Shown here: one piece after another, positions 36,648-44,961 of the stretch
How the letters are laid out: each line of letters opens with the position of its first letter
Position numbering within the stretch: position 1 is the stretch's first letter
Source: Azoarcus sp031546845
GTDB lineage: Bacteria; Pseudomonadota; Gammaproteobacteria; Burkholderiales; Rhodocyclaceae
Assembly (NCBI GenBank): GCA_031546845.1
Contig: JAVBJT010000014.1
Location: 179,876-243,875, forward strand
Direction of reading: 5' to 3'
Length of the DNA stretch: 64,000 nt
Program-made: the position numbers and the translations under genes
The notes under the pieces: generated by a model
Told to the model about the DNA's origin: nothing
Databases searched by the model: none
The model's input: only the letters and a program-made list of their open reading frames with translations

Positions 36648-37509
36648 CCGCTGCTCGGTCCGCCATGCGCCGCGCCGCCGAACGGTGACGCACGATGACG
36701 CGCGCATTGTCGCGGAAGCGCCGCGCCAGCCATTCGGCGAAATATACCGAGCGGTGCTGGCCGCCGGTGCAGCCGATGGCGACGGTCAGATAGCTGCGGT
36801 TGTCGCGCATATAGGCGGGCAGCCAGTTGGCGACGAAGCGGCGGATGTCTTCGGCCATACGGCCGACTTCGGGGATTTTTTCGAGGAAGGCGATCACCGG
36901 TTGATCGCATCCGGTCAATGGGCGCAACACTGGATCGTAATGCGGATTGGGCAGGCAACGAACGTCGAAAACGAGGTCGGCGTCCATGGGAATGCCGTAT
37001 TTGAAGCCGAAGGACTGGAACATCAGCGTCAGCCCCTCGCCTTCCTCGACGTCGATGAAATCCTTGATCCAGGCGCGTAGCGTGTTCGCGTGCAGATCGC
37101 TGGTGTCGATGCGGTGGCCGAGTTCGGCGATTGTGGCCAATTCCTCGCGCTCGCGCCCGATCGCCTCTTCCAGCGACAGCCCTTGTGCATTCAGCGGGTG
37201 GCGTCGGCGCGTTTCGGAAAAGCGTGCGATCAGCACGTCGTCGCGCGCTTCGAGGAAGATGAAGCGCAGATCCCGCACGATGCCGCGCAACGCCTCCAAT
37301 TGCTGCGGCAACGCGGCGATGCTCGCGCCCGAGCGCATATCCGCCGCCACCGCGACGCGCTGGTAGCCCGCGCCGCGTAGTTGCGCGACAAGCTGCGGCA
37401 GCAGCGCCACCGGCAGATTGTCGACGGTGTAATAGCCCGCGTCTTCCAGCACATTCAGGGCGATGCTCTTGCCCGAACCGGACAAGCCGCTAATTAGTAC
37501 GATCTGCAT
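36634..37509 (-). CDS. rapZ: RNase adapter RapZ
   Basis: 291 residues. Walker A is GLSGSGKS at 8-15 and the C-terminal domain has IGCTGGQHRSVYFAEWL. In E. coli RapZ binds sRNA GlmZ and delivers it to RNase E to control GlmS; rne also lies in this window but is not adjacent. Length and motifs are typical. Confidence 0.95.
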   Translation of the reverse strand: MQIVLISGLSGSGKSIALNVLEDAGYYTVDNLPVALLPQLVAQLRGAGYQRVAVAADMRSGASIAALPQQLEALRGIVRDLRFIFLEARDDVLIARFSETRRRHPLNAQGLSLEEAIGREREELATIAELGHRIDTSDLHANTLRAWIKDFIDVEEGEGLTLMFQSFGFKYGIPMDADLVFDVRCLPNPHYDPVLRPLTGCDQPVIAFLEKIPEVGRMAEDIRRFVANWLPAYMRDNRSYLTVAIGCTGGQHRSVYFAEWLARRFRDNARVIVRHRSAARRMADRAAGGGA

Positions 37510-37553
37510 GGAATTATTTCGCTACAGGCAATGCTGCCACTATAGCGCAGCCC

Positions 37554-38486
37554 TTACATGCCGCGCGGTTTTCGCGCCGCGATCAGGTCCGCGCCCTGGC
37601 GTTGGGCCACGCCGGCGCGTTCCAGTTCGGCGACGAGCCACGCGGCGAGCGTGTCCGCCGTCATGCCGAGAAAGCGCGCGTTGGCGTCGCGGTACAGCGG
37701 CGTGGCGGTAAGGTAATCCGGCAGTGTGTCGAGCGCGATGTGGCGGCGGTGGAGCAGGTCGAAGGTGATGCCGCCGCGGATGGCATTGCGCGCCATGCGC
37801 TCGCCATTGGCCTCGAAAGCGGCGAGGCGGGCAAAGGCGCGTTCGAGCGCGTCGTCGAAATCGGCGAAGGGCGCGCCGTGGCCGGGAATGACCGTATCGA
37901 CGGCGAGCCGGCCGATCGTTTCGAGCGTGCGTCGGGCGGCGCCGATGCTATCGCCGGTACCGAGCACGTCCGCGAACAGAATGCCGAAGCCGTCGCGCCA
38001 TAAAGCGTCGCCGGAAATGAGCACGCGCTCGTCCGGGTTGTAATACACCAGCGCGTCCATGGCGTGCCCGGGCGCCGCGTAAGCGTGCCACGAGAGTTCG
38101 CCGGCGATGAACGTGTCGCCGGCGGCGAGTGTGCGGTCGTGGCGAAAGCGCTCGCAGGTCTGCGCCATGACGCTTAGCAATAGGGCTGCTTCGTCCCAGT
38201 CCGCGATGGCCCGCGCGGCGCCTTCCGGCACCACGATTTCGCAGCCGAACGCGCGTTGCACGGCGGCGTTGCCGCCGATGTGGTCGGAGTGCGCGTGGGT
38301 ATTCACCAGCCGCGCCAGTGTCCGCCCAGCTAGGGTTTCATGCAGCAAGGCGAGGGTTTGCGCGGCGTGGCTGACGTAGCCGGAATCGATCAGCGTGGCT
38401 TCGCCGCCGATCAACAGAACGTTGTTCGACGACAGCCAGCCGCGTTCGAGCACGTGCAGCGTTTTGGGCAGACGGGGGGCGCTCAA
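37554..38486 (-). CDS. MBL-fold metallo-hydrolase
   Basis: 310 residues. The metal motif is NTHAHSDHIGG, with further ligands in AAPGHAMD, ISGDALW and IPGHG. The best start is TTG 38486: it has GGAGG six bases upstream and overlaps the stop of the small Cys-rich gene before it (TTGA). It is probably a glyoxalase-II-like or thioester hydrolase, substrate unknown. Confidence 0.85.
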   Translation of the reverse strand: MSAPRLPKTLHVLERGWLSSNNVLLIGGEATLIDSGYVSHAAQTLALLHETLAGRTLARLVNTHAHSDHIGGNAAVQRAFGCEIVVPEGAARAIADWDEAALLLSVMAQTCERFRHDRTLAAGDTFIAGELSWHAYAAPGHAMDALVYYNPDERVLISGDALWRDGFGILFADVLGTGDSIGAARRTLETIGRLAVDTVIPGHGAPFADFDDALERAFARLAAFEANGERMARNAIRGGITFDLLHRRHIALDTLPDYLTATPLYRDANARFLGMTADTLAAWLVAELERAGVAQRQGADLIAARKPRGM

Positions 38487-38674
38487 TCGCTGCCTCCGCC
38501 GACCTGTTCGGCGACGTTGGCCGGCAGCGGTGCGGCGGTGTCGCTGCGAGGGGCAGGGGGTGGGGCGGGGGTCGGAATGCCGCTGATTTCTTCCGCGCCG
38601 CGCCCGCAGCCCATGCATACGCCGGTATCCCAGTCGATCATGCACATGCCGAGGCAACCGGGGTCGCCGCTCAT
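38483..38674 (-). CDS. DUF1289-like small Cys-rich protein
   Basis: 63 residues with Cys spacing GCLGMCMIDWDTGVCMGCGRGAEEI, the DUF1289 pattern, then a Pro-rich tail. The start overlaps the larger DUF1289 gene upstream (ATGA) and the end overlaps the MBL hydrolase start (TTGA). The family is likely metal-binding, function unknown. Confidence 0.75.
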   Translation of the reverse strand: MSGDPGCLGMCMIDWDTGVCMGCGRGAEEISGIPTPAPPPAPRSDTAAPLPANVAEQVGGGSD

Positions 38675-38871
38675 GACCGCACGGTCGCCTGCGTGGCCTG
38701 GGGTTGGGCCGCGGTGCGCTCGCGTTCGGCCACCGCGGCGAGAATGCGGCGCTTTTCCTTGTCGTCCGCCCGGCTCCAGGCGATGATTTCTTCCAGGGTG
38801 CGCCAGCAGCCGTCGCAGTGCCCCGTGTCGGGGTTCATGCGGCAGACGTCGATACAGGGGGATTCGATGCT
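38671..38871 (-). CDS. DUF1289 protein
   Basis: 66 residues from GTG 38871, which has GGAGAGAG upstream; a GTG at 38901 would add 10 residues. The Cys pattern SPCIDVCRMNPDTGHCDGCWRTLEEI is the DUF1289 signature, probably a zinc or iron-sulfur site. First gene of a three-gene chain with overlapping codons. Confidence 0.85.
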   Translation of the reverse strand, partial: SIESPCIDVCRMNPDTGHCDGCWRTLEEIIAWSRADDKEKRRILAAVAERERTAAQPQATQATVRS

Positions 38872-38995
38872 CACGATCTCTCTCCGGGGGTAAGCGGTCA
38901 CAACGTTTATGGGCCGTCGCGTACCGTCGTATGTATGTTGCCGCGCCGTCTCGCTGGCAAGGCGGCGCCCGCCGTTATTTTACGGCGATGGGCGG

Positions 38996-39589
38996 CTACA
39001 GTTGCCGGCTTTCGCGGATGCGCTGGGCTACCACGGGCATGTGGTATTGCGCCATTGCGCGCAGCAGCGCCGGGGCGTTGTCCGCGCTCAGCAGCAACTG
39101 GCGGTTTTCCGGTTTCATGAAGCCTTCCTCCACGCCGCGTTCGAGCATCTGCACCAGCGGCGCGTAGTAGTTGCAGGTGTCGAGCAGGCCGATCGGCTTG
39201 GCGTGGAAGCCAAGCTGCGCCCAGGTCAGGATTTCGAACAATTCCTCGAAGGTGCCCAGGCCGCCCGGCAGCGCGATGAACGCGTCGGCCAGCGCGGCCA
39301 TGCGCGCCTTGCGCGCGTGCATGGAATCGACGATCTCCAGCCGTGTCAGCCCTTCGTGGCCGACCTCCCATTCCAGCATCGTGCGCGGTATGACGCCGAT
39401 TACGCTGCCACCGCCGGCCAGCGCGGCGTCGGCGAGCACGCCCATGAGGCCGACATTGCCGCCGCCATAGACGAGCCCGATGCCTTTTTCGGCCAGCAAG
39501 CCGCCGAGCTTGGCCGCCAGTTCGCGGTACTCGGGGCGATGGCCCACGCGGGCACCGCAGAAAACGCATATCTGCCGTATTTCACCCAT
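38996..39589 (-). CDS. LOG-family protein (TIGR00730)
   Basis: 197 residues. It has the LOG motif PGGLGTFEELFE and YGGGNVGLMG. Family members are nucleoside 5'-monophosphate phosphoribohydrolases, often annotated as cytokinin-activating or pyrimidine/purine 5'-nucleotide nucleosidases. Bacterial role is not shown by context. Confidence 0.9.
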   Translation of the reverse strand: MGEIRQICVFCGARVGHRPEYRELAAKLGGLLAEKGIGLVYGGGNVGLMGVLADAALAGGGSVIGVIPRTMLEWEVGHEGLTRLEIVDSMHARKARMAALADAFIALPGGLGTFEELFEILTWAQLGFHAKPIGLLDTCNYYAPLVQMLERGVEEGFMKPENRQLLLSADNAPALLRAMAQYHMPVVAQRIRESRQL

Positions 39590-39635
39590 TCTCCTCGCCT
39601 CTTTTTTGTTACGTGCTTTTTAGTAACTGTAGGAA

Positions 39636-40268
39636 CTAGAAACCGCCGCTTTCCAACCAGCGTTCTATTTGTGGAAGACGGTCTACACCCCAGAAAGGTT
39701 CGCCGTCGATGACGATGTAAGGCGAGCCGAACACGCCTGTCGCCAGCGCGGTGTCACAGGCTTGGCGCAAGCGTTGTTTGAGCGCCTCGCCGTCGAGCGC
39801 GGCATCGAGCGCGGCGCCATCTCCGCCAGCGGCGGCCACGAGTTCGACGATCAGCGGACGTTGCGAAATATCGCGGTTATCGACGAAATAGGCGCGGAAC
39901 GTGGCGCGGGCGAAACGGCGGGCGAGTGTTGGGTCGCGCTCCTTGAGAAAGTAGAAGGCACGCGCCGCCTGTTGCGTGCCGAGCGGGAAAACGTCCGGTT
40001 TGCGGTAAGGAAGGCCAAGAAAGCGCGCGCTGCGGGCAATGTCGTTGAGCGAATACGGCCCTTTCATCGGTATGAGCGGCAGCGGATCGGTGCCGAGGAC
40101 TTTGTTTACCGCGCCGAGCAGAAAGGGACTCCAGCGCACTTTGCGGCCGTAGCGGGCAGCGATGGCGTTGATCCGTTCGCTCATGAAGTAGGCGAAGGGC
40201 GAGGAAAAATCGAACCAGAAATCGATGGGCGAAGCGGCGGCAGAATCAGGGGGGGCGGAATTCGGCAT
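39636..40268 (-). CDS. DsbA-family / 2-hydroxychromene-2-carboxylate isomerase-like protein
   Basis: 210 residues of the GST-kappa/HCCA-isomerase thioredoxin fold: WFDFSSPFAYFMSERI near the N-terminus, PLIPMKGPYSLNDIARSARFLG in the helical domain and GVFGSPYIVIDGEPFWGVDRLP at the end. The CxxC of true DsbA is replaced by SPFA, so it should be a glutathione-dependent isomerase or transferase. It is separated from the acyl-CoA dehydrogenase gene by a long hairpin. Confidence 0.88.
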   Translation of the reverse strand: MPNSAPPDSAAASPIDFWFDFSSPFAYFMSERINAIAARYGRKVRWSPFLLGAVNKVLGTDPLPLIPMKGPYSLNDIARSARFLGLPYRKPDVFPLGTQQAARAFYFLKERDPTLARRFARATFRAYFVDNRDISQRPLIVELVAAAGGDGAALDAALDGEALKQRLRQACDTALATGVFGSPYIVIDGEPFWGVDRLPQIERWLESGGF

Positions 40269-40292
40269 CGTGAGTACTCCTGGCAGAAGAAG

Positions 40293-40326
40293 GCTTCATG
40301 CGGGGGCGGATGCCCCCACATGAAGC
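40293..40326 (-). promoter_or_regulatory. 14-bp hairpin between acyl-CoA dehydrogenase and DsbA-like genes
   Basis: GCTTCATG plus GGGGGC pair with GCCCCC plus CATGAAGC, with one mismatch and a 4-base loop. It lies 29 bases after the acyl-CoA dehydrogenase stop on the minus strand. There is no proper T-tract, so it is more likely an RNA stabiliser or partial terminator at the end of the MerR-controlled operon. Confidence 0.55.
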
Positions 40327-40355
40327 GCGGCAACGATGGAAAACGGACGAACGCG

Positions 40356-41489
40356 TCAGAGTGCGAGCGCGCGGCCGATCACCAGACGCTGGATATCGCT
40401 CGCGCCCTCGTAAATCTGACACACACGCACGTCGCGGTAAATGCGCTCGACCGGGAAGGCGCTCACATAGCCGTAGCCGCCGTGGATTTGGATGGCGTCG
40501 GAGCACACTCTTTCCGCCATTTCCGAGGCGAACAGCTTCGCCATCGACGCTTCCTTGAGGCACGGCCGCCCGGCATCCTTCAGGCTGGCGGCATGCCAGA
40601 CGAGTTGGCGCGCCGCTTCCAGTTGCGTGGCCATATCGGCAAGGCGGAAATTCACCGCCTGATGCTCGAAGATCGGCTTGCCGAAGGTTTCGCGCTCATG
40701 GGCGTACTTCACCGCCGCTTCCAGCGCCGCGCGCGCCATGCCCAGGCACTGCGAGGAAATGCCGATGCGCCCGGCCTCGAGGTTGGACAGGGCGATCTTG
40801 TAACCCTCGCCCTCGGCGCCGAGCATCGCATCGAGCGGCACGCGGCAGTTCTCGAACAGAATCTGCGCGGTATCGGAGGCGCGTTGCCCCATCTTTTCCT
40901 CGACGCGGACGACGACGTAGCCCGGCGTGGCGGTTGGCACGAGAAAGCAGGAAATGCCTTTCTTGCCCGCTGCTTTGTCGGTGACGGCGAAAACGATTGC
41001 GATGTCGGCGTGCGTGCCGGTGGTGATGAACTGCTTCTCTCCGTTGAGCACCCAATGGTCGCCGTCCCGTACCGCGGTAGTGCGAATGGCCGAGGCGTCA
41101 GAGCCGACGTGCGGTTCGGTCAGGCAGAAGCAGCCGAGCGCCTCGCCGCGAGCCAGCTTGCGCAGCCATTGGTCCTTCTGCGCCGTGCTGCCGTAGCGCG
41201 CCGGAATGCCGCAGGCGAGCGAGTTTTGCACGCTGACGATCGTCGAGGTGGCGCCGTCGCCGGCGGCGATTTCCTCGATCGCCAACACCAGGCTCATGTA
41301 ATCCAGGCCGGCGCCGCCCCATTCCTCGGGCACCGTCATGCCCATCGCGCCCAGTTCGCCCAGCCCGCGTAGCGCTTCGGCCGGGAAAGTATGGTTGCGG
41401 TCCCATTCGGCGGCGAAAGGCGCCAGGCGATCCTGCGCGAATGCACGAATGGAGTCGCGGATCATTTCCTGTTCGGATGTCAGAATCAT
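40356..41489 (-). CDS. Acyl-CoA dehydrogenase
   Basis: 377 residues. FAD/substrate motifs CFCLTEPHVGSDASAIRTTA and VLNGEKQFITTG are present, with QIHGGYGYVSAFPVERIYRDVRV at the C-terminus; the catalytic Glu should be that in QIYEGASDIQ. It oxidises acyl-CoA to enoyl-CoA. The start shares one base with the thiolase stop. Short- or branched-chain specificity cannot be decided from sequence alone. Confidence 0.94.
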   Translation of the reverse strand: MILTSEQEMIRDSIRAFAQDRLAPFAAEWDRNHTFPAEALRGLGELGAMGMTVPEEWGGAGLDYMSLVLAIEEIAAGDGATSTIVSVQNSLACGIPARYGSTAQKDQWLRKLARGEALGCFCLTEPHVGSDASAIRTTAVRDGDHWVLNGEKQFITTGTHADIAIVFAVTDKAAGKKGISCFLVPTATPGYVVVRVEEKMGQRASDTAQILFENCRVPLDAMLGAEGEGYKIALSNLEAGRIGISSQCLGMARAALEAAVKYAHERETFGKPIFEHQAVNFRLADMATQLEAARQLVWHAASLKDAGRPCLKEASMAKLFASEMAERVCSDAIQIHGGYGYVSAFPVERIYRDVRVCQIYEGASDIQRLVIGRALAL

Positions 41490-42688
41490 TATGCGGCGCT
41501 CCCGATTTCAATCGCCATCGCTGTCGCTTCGCCGCCGCCGATGCACAGGCTGGCCACGCCGCGTTTCTTGCCGTACTTGCGCAGCGCGCCGATCAGCGTC
41601 ACCAGGATGCGGGCGCCGGACGCGCCGATGGGGTGGCCGAGCGCGCATGCGCCGCCGTGTACGTTCACTCTGTCGTGCGGCAGCGCCAGTTCCTTGATCG
41701 CCGCCATGGTGACAACGGCGAACGCTTCGTTGATCTCCCACAGATCGACATCGCCAGCCTGCCAGCCGATCTGGGCCAGCACCTTTTGCATCGCGCCCAC
41801 CGGCGCGGTGGTGAACCATGCCGGCGCTTGCGCGTGGGTGGCGTGGCCGACGATGGTGGCCAGCGGGGTGAGACCGAGCTTTTCGGCGGTGGAACGGCGC
41901 ATCAACGTGAGTGCGGCGCCGCCGTCGGAAATCGAGCTGGAGTTGGCCGCCGTTACCGTGCCGTCCTTGCTGAACGCGGGCTTGAGGGTGGCGATTTTGT
42001 CCAATTGCGCTTTCAGCGGCTGCTCGTCCTTATCCACCACCACGTCGCCCTTGCGGCCGGCCACCGTCACCGGTGCGATTTCCCAGGCGAATGAGCCCTC
42101 ATTGATCGCCTTTTGCGCGCGCGTGGTGGAAGTAATGGCGAACTCGTCCTGCGCCGCGCGGGTAAAGCCGAAATGGCTGGCGCACTCCTCGGCGAAGGTA
42201 CCCATCAGGCGGCCTTTGTTCTCTTTCGAATAGCTGTCTTCCAGGCCGTCGAGGAACATGTGGTCGAGCATCTGACCGTGGCCTAGGCGATAGCCGCTGC
42301 GCGCCTTGGGCAGCAGATACGGGGCGTTGCTCATCGACTCCATGCCGCCCGCGACCATGATTTCGTTCGTGCCGGCAAGCAGCAGATCGTGCGCGAACAT
42401 GGTCGCCTTCATGCCGGAGCCGCAAACCTTGTTCACCGTGGTGCAGCCGGCCGACTGCGGCAGCCCCGCGCCGAGCGCGGCCTGGCGGGCCGGCGCTTGG
42501 CCGACCCCGGCCGGCAGCACGCACCCCATGATGACTTCCTGCACCTGCTCGGGTTTGATGCCGGCGCGCTCGACCGCATTGCGGATCGCGACGGCGCCGA
42601 GCTGCGGCCCGGTGAGCGAGGCGAGATCGCCCTGGAAGCCGCCCATCGGAGTGCGGGCTACTGAAACGATAACAACGGGGTCTTTCAT
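41489..42688 (-). CDS. Acetyl-CoA C-acyltransferase (thiolase)
   Basis: 399 residues. The nucleophile Cys is in VNKVCGSGMKA, the base His in GGACALGHPIGASGAR and the second Cys in ASLCIGGGEATA. It could cleave 3-ketoacyl-CoA or condense acetyl-CoA; phaC lies 2.3 kb away, so a role in supplying acetoacetyl-CoA for PHA is possible but not shown. Confidence 0.94.
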   Translation of the reverse strand: MKDPVVIVSVARTPMGGFQGDLASLTGPQLGAVAIRNAVERAGIKPEQVQEVIMGCVLPAGVGQAPARQAALGAGLPQSAGCTTVNKVCGSGMKATMFAHDLLLAGTNEIMVAGGMESMSNAPYLLPKARSGYRLGHGQMLDHMFLDGLEDSYSKENKGRLMGTFAEECASHFGFTRAAQDEFAITSTTRAQKAINEGSFAWEIAPVTVAGRKGDVVVDKDEQPLKAQLDKIATLKPAFSKDGTVTAANSSSISDGGAALTLMRRSTAEKLGLTPLATIVGHATHAQAPAWFTTAPVGAMQKVLAQIGWQAGDVDLWEINEAFAVVTMAAIKELALPHDRVNVHGGACALGHPIGASGARILVTLIGALRKYGKKRGVASLCIGGGEATAMAIEIGSAA

Positions 42689-42700
42689 GGTAAGGCTCCT

Positions 42701-43183
42701 TCAAGTGATGGAGGGGGTGGTGCCGTTTTCCGCACGATCATGCATGGTCATCATGGTCTGCTGCATCACGGCGCATAGGGTTTGTTGCGTGCCTTTGAGC
42801 GAAAACACCTCGGCGCGCGTAATCGACAACTGACGGCCCGGCTTGATGACCTCGCCGCGTGCGAGCAGGCGTTCGCCATCGGCTGGGGCGAGCAGGTTCA
42901 GTTTGAATTCGACGGTGAGCACGCTGGCGCCGGCTGGCGCCAGCGTGTTGGCGGCGTAGCCGGCAGCCGAGTCGGCGATCATGCTGATGATACCGCCGTG
43001 GATGTAGCCGTGCTGCTGGGTCAGTTCGGCCCGGTACGGTAGCGTGATCTCCACGCGGCCCGGTTCGACCGCTTGCAATTGCGCGCCGATCAGCGCCATT
43101 GCCTGTTGTAGGGCAAAGCTCGCGCGGATCCGCTCGGCATAGGCCGGATCCTTGGGCTGGAAGGGGGTAGGGGGCTGGCGCAT
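42701..43183 (-). CDS. PaaI-type hotdog thioesterase
   Basis: 160-residue hotdog protein with the PaaI motif QQHGYIHGGIISMIADSAAGYA. It probably hydrolyses acyl-CoA thioesters. It is the first gene after the palindromic operator and precedes the thiolase by 12 bases. Confidence 0.88.
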   Translation of the reverse strand: MRQPPTPFQPKDPAYAERIRASFALQQAMALIGAQLQAVEPGRVEITLPYRAELTQQHGYIHGGIISMIADSAAGYAANTLAPAGASVLTVEFKLNLLAPADGERLLARGEVIKPGRQLSITRAEVFSLKGTQQTLCAVMQQTMMTMHDRAENGTTPSIT

Positions 43184-43254
43184 CTCACTCTCTCCATCGT
43201 GGGTTGTACCGATGTTCGTTATATTTGTATTGTTTATATATTTATTAGTTAACG

Positions 43255-43270
43255 TTTACGTTAACGTAAA
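43255..43270 (-). promoter_or_regulatory. Perfect 16-bp palindromic operator upstream of thioesterase-thiolase-dehydrogenase operon
   Basis: TTTACGTTAACGTAAA is a perfect palindrome in an AT-rich gap between the MerR-family gene and the operon. Its form agrees with the kind of site described for LiuR-type MerR regulators of branched-chain/fatty acid degradation. The adjacent regulator is the natural candidate to bind it. Confidence 0.75.
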
Positions 43271-43286
43271 ATCAGGTGGAAAAATA

Positions 43287-43730
43287 TCAAGCCACGCTGG
43301 CCTTGTCGAGTCGCCTCGCTAATTCTGCGCGCGCGTCGGCCGCCGCCGCGGTGTCGCGGCTGAGCACGGCCTTGCATTGCTGCTCGACCATGTCGATTTC
43401 GCTCAGCATCGCTTCGATGTCGAGGCGCTGTTGTTCCAGCGCCGCGCGGCGAACCGACAAGGCCTTGAGGAAGTGCTCGATCTGGGCAGCGGAGTTTTTG
43501 ACGCCGCCGTACATATCCAGCAATTCCTTGATTTCGGCCAGCGACAGGCCGAGGCGTTTGCCGCGTAGCGCAAGTTTCAGGCGGGTGCGGTCTGCCTTTG
43601 TATAGATGCGGGTGCGGCCGGCACGCGCGGGCGAAAGGAGACCCTGATCCTCGTAAAAGCGGATCGCCCGTGGGGTAATGCCGAACTCCTGCGCGAGAGC
43701 TGTAATCGTGTAAGTTTGTTTATGTTCCAT
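43287..43730 (-). CDS. MerR-family regulator, LiuR-like
   Basis: 147 residues. The winged helix begins YTITALAQEFGITPRAIRFYEDQGLLSPAR, followed by a coiled-coil with no conserved metal Cys at the C-terminus. It resembles LiuR-type regulators of acyl-CoA catabolism rather than metal sensors. It lies just upstream of the operator and operon, on the same strand. Confidence 0.85.
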   Translation of the reverse strand: MEHKQTYTITALAQEFGITPRAIRFYEDQGLLSPARAGRTRIYTKADRTRLKLALRGKRLGLSLAEIKELLDMYGGVKNSAAQIEHFLKALSVRRAALEQQRLDIEAMLSEIDMVEQQCKAVLSRDTAAAADARAELARRLDKASVA

Positions 43731-43876
43731 GATCCGTGACTGCCTGAGAAATCAGGTTTTTATAAGTTTTTGTTTTATTTGTATAAAAATTGCTTGAGAA
43801 AAGTTAAGCAGATTTCGGGGGTTTCAGCAATGCGCATGCTCCGCGCCCGGCCCCGCCCGCAACAAGGAAAAACAGG

Positions 43877-44905
43877 ATGAGCGATCCCCAAACATTACAG
43901 TATCCCTTCGCCAACGATACCCCCGCCGCGGGCGAAGTTCGCGCGGTCGCACCCGGCGTCGGCTGGCTGCGCATGCCGCTGCCGTTCGCGCTCGACCACG
44001 TCAATCTGTGGTTGCTCGACGACGGACGCGCGCTTGCCGCCGTCGATACCGGCATCGGTAGCGAGGCGGGCAAAGCCTTGTGGGAGCGTATTCTCGCGGC
44101 CGACGGGCGGCCGCTGACGCGCGTTATCGTCACCCACCACCATCCGGATCATCTGGGCCTTGCCACATGGCTTGCCACCCGCGATGGCGCCGATGTTCTC
44201 ATGACCCAGGGTGAGTATTTCGGGGGCCACGCGCTGTGGCATCAGCTTCCCGGCTATTCGGTGGCGGATATGCTGGCGCAATTTCGCCGCCACGGCCTCG
44301 ACGAAGCGCACTTGCAGGCGCTGGATGAGCGCGGCAACGGCTACCGCCGTGGCGCGCCGGCCATACCGAGCCATTTCCGGCGCCTGTTCGACGGCGACAC
44401 GATCGATATCGGCGGGCACGTCTGGCGGGTCATCGTCGGCTACGGTCACGCGCCGGAACATGCCAGCCTGTATTGCGAAACGCTTGGTGTGCTCATTTCC
44501 GGCGACATGTTGTTGCCGCGCATCTCCACCAACGTCAGCGTATACGCGGCAACGCCGCAGGACGACCCACTCGGCTGGTTCCTCGATTCGCTACGGGACA
44601 TCGCCCACTTGCCCGACGATACGCTCGTGCTACCATCCCACGGCAAGCCTTTTCGGGGTATCCGCACGCGGGTCGCGCAGCTCATCGAGCATCACCGCGA
44701 GCGCTGCGCCGTGCTTGCCGCCGAATGCGGCCGCGAACGCAGTGCTGGCGAATTGATGGGGGTTCTGTTCACGCGCGAAATGGATACTCACCAGATCATG
44801 TTCGCCATGGGTGAAACCGTCGCCCACCTGAACCACCTAGTAAAGCAGGGCGCGCTACGGGTGACCGAAGGAGAGAACGGCACGATCCGTTACGTCGCAA
44901 CCTGA
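43877..44905 (+). CDS. MBL-fold metallo-hydrolase with C-terminal winged helix
   Basis: 342 residues. The metal motif is THHHPDHLGL, with GHAPEHASLY, ISGDMLLP and PSHGKPF. The last ~70 residues look like the winged-helix tail found in LACTB2-like members. It is 56 bases ahead of phaC on the same strand and may share its transcript. Confidence 0.88.
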   Translation: MSDPQTLQYPFANDTPAAGEVRAVAPGVGWLRMPLPFALDHVNLWLLDDGRALAAVDTGIGSEAGKALWERILAADGRPLTRVIVTHHHPDHLGLATWLATRDGADVLMTQGEYFGGHALWHQLPGYSVADMLAQFRRHGLDEAHLQALDERGNGYRRGAPAIPSHFRRLFDGDTIDIGGHVWRVIVGYGHAPEHASLYCETLGVLISGDMLLPRISTNVSVYAATPQDDPLGWFLDSLRDIAHLPDDTLVLPSHGKPFRGIRTRVAQLIEHHRERCAVLAAECGRERSAGELMGVLFTREMDTHQIMFAMGETVAHLNHLVKQGALRVTEGENGTIRYVAT

Positions 44906-44961
44906 ATGAACAGAGCATTCGCCGCCGACCGCAACAGCCAAGGACAAGGAGTAAGACAACA

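Noticed and set aside
43743..43756. CCTGA/TCAGG hairpin followed by T5 upstream of the MerR-family gene, as a terminator
   Set aside because: No plus-strand gene ends here; it lies in the promoter region of the minus-strand regulator and is short, so its role is unclear.
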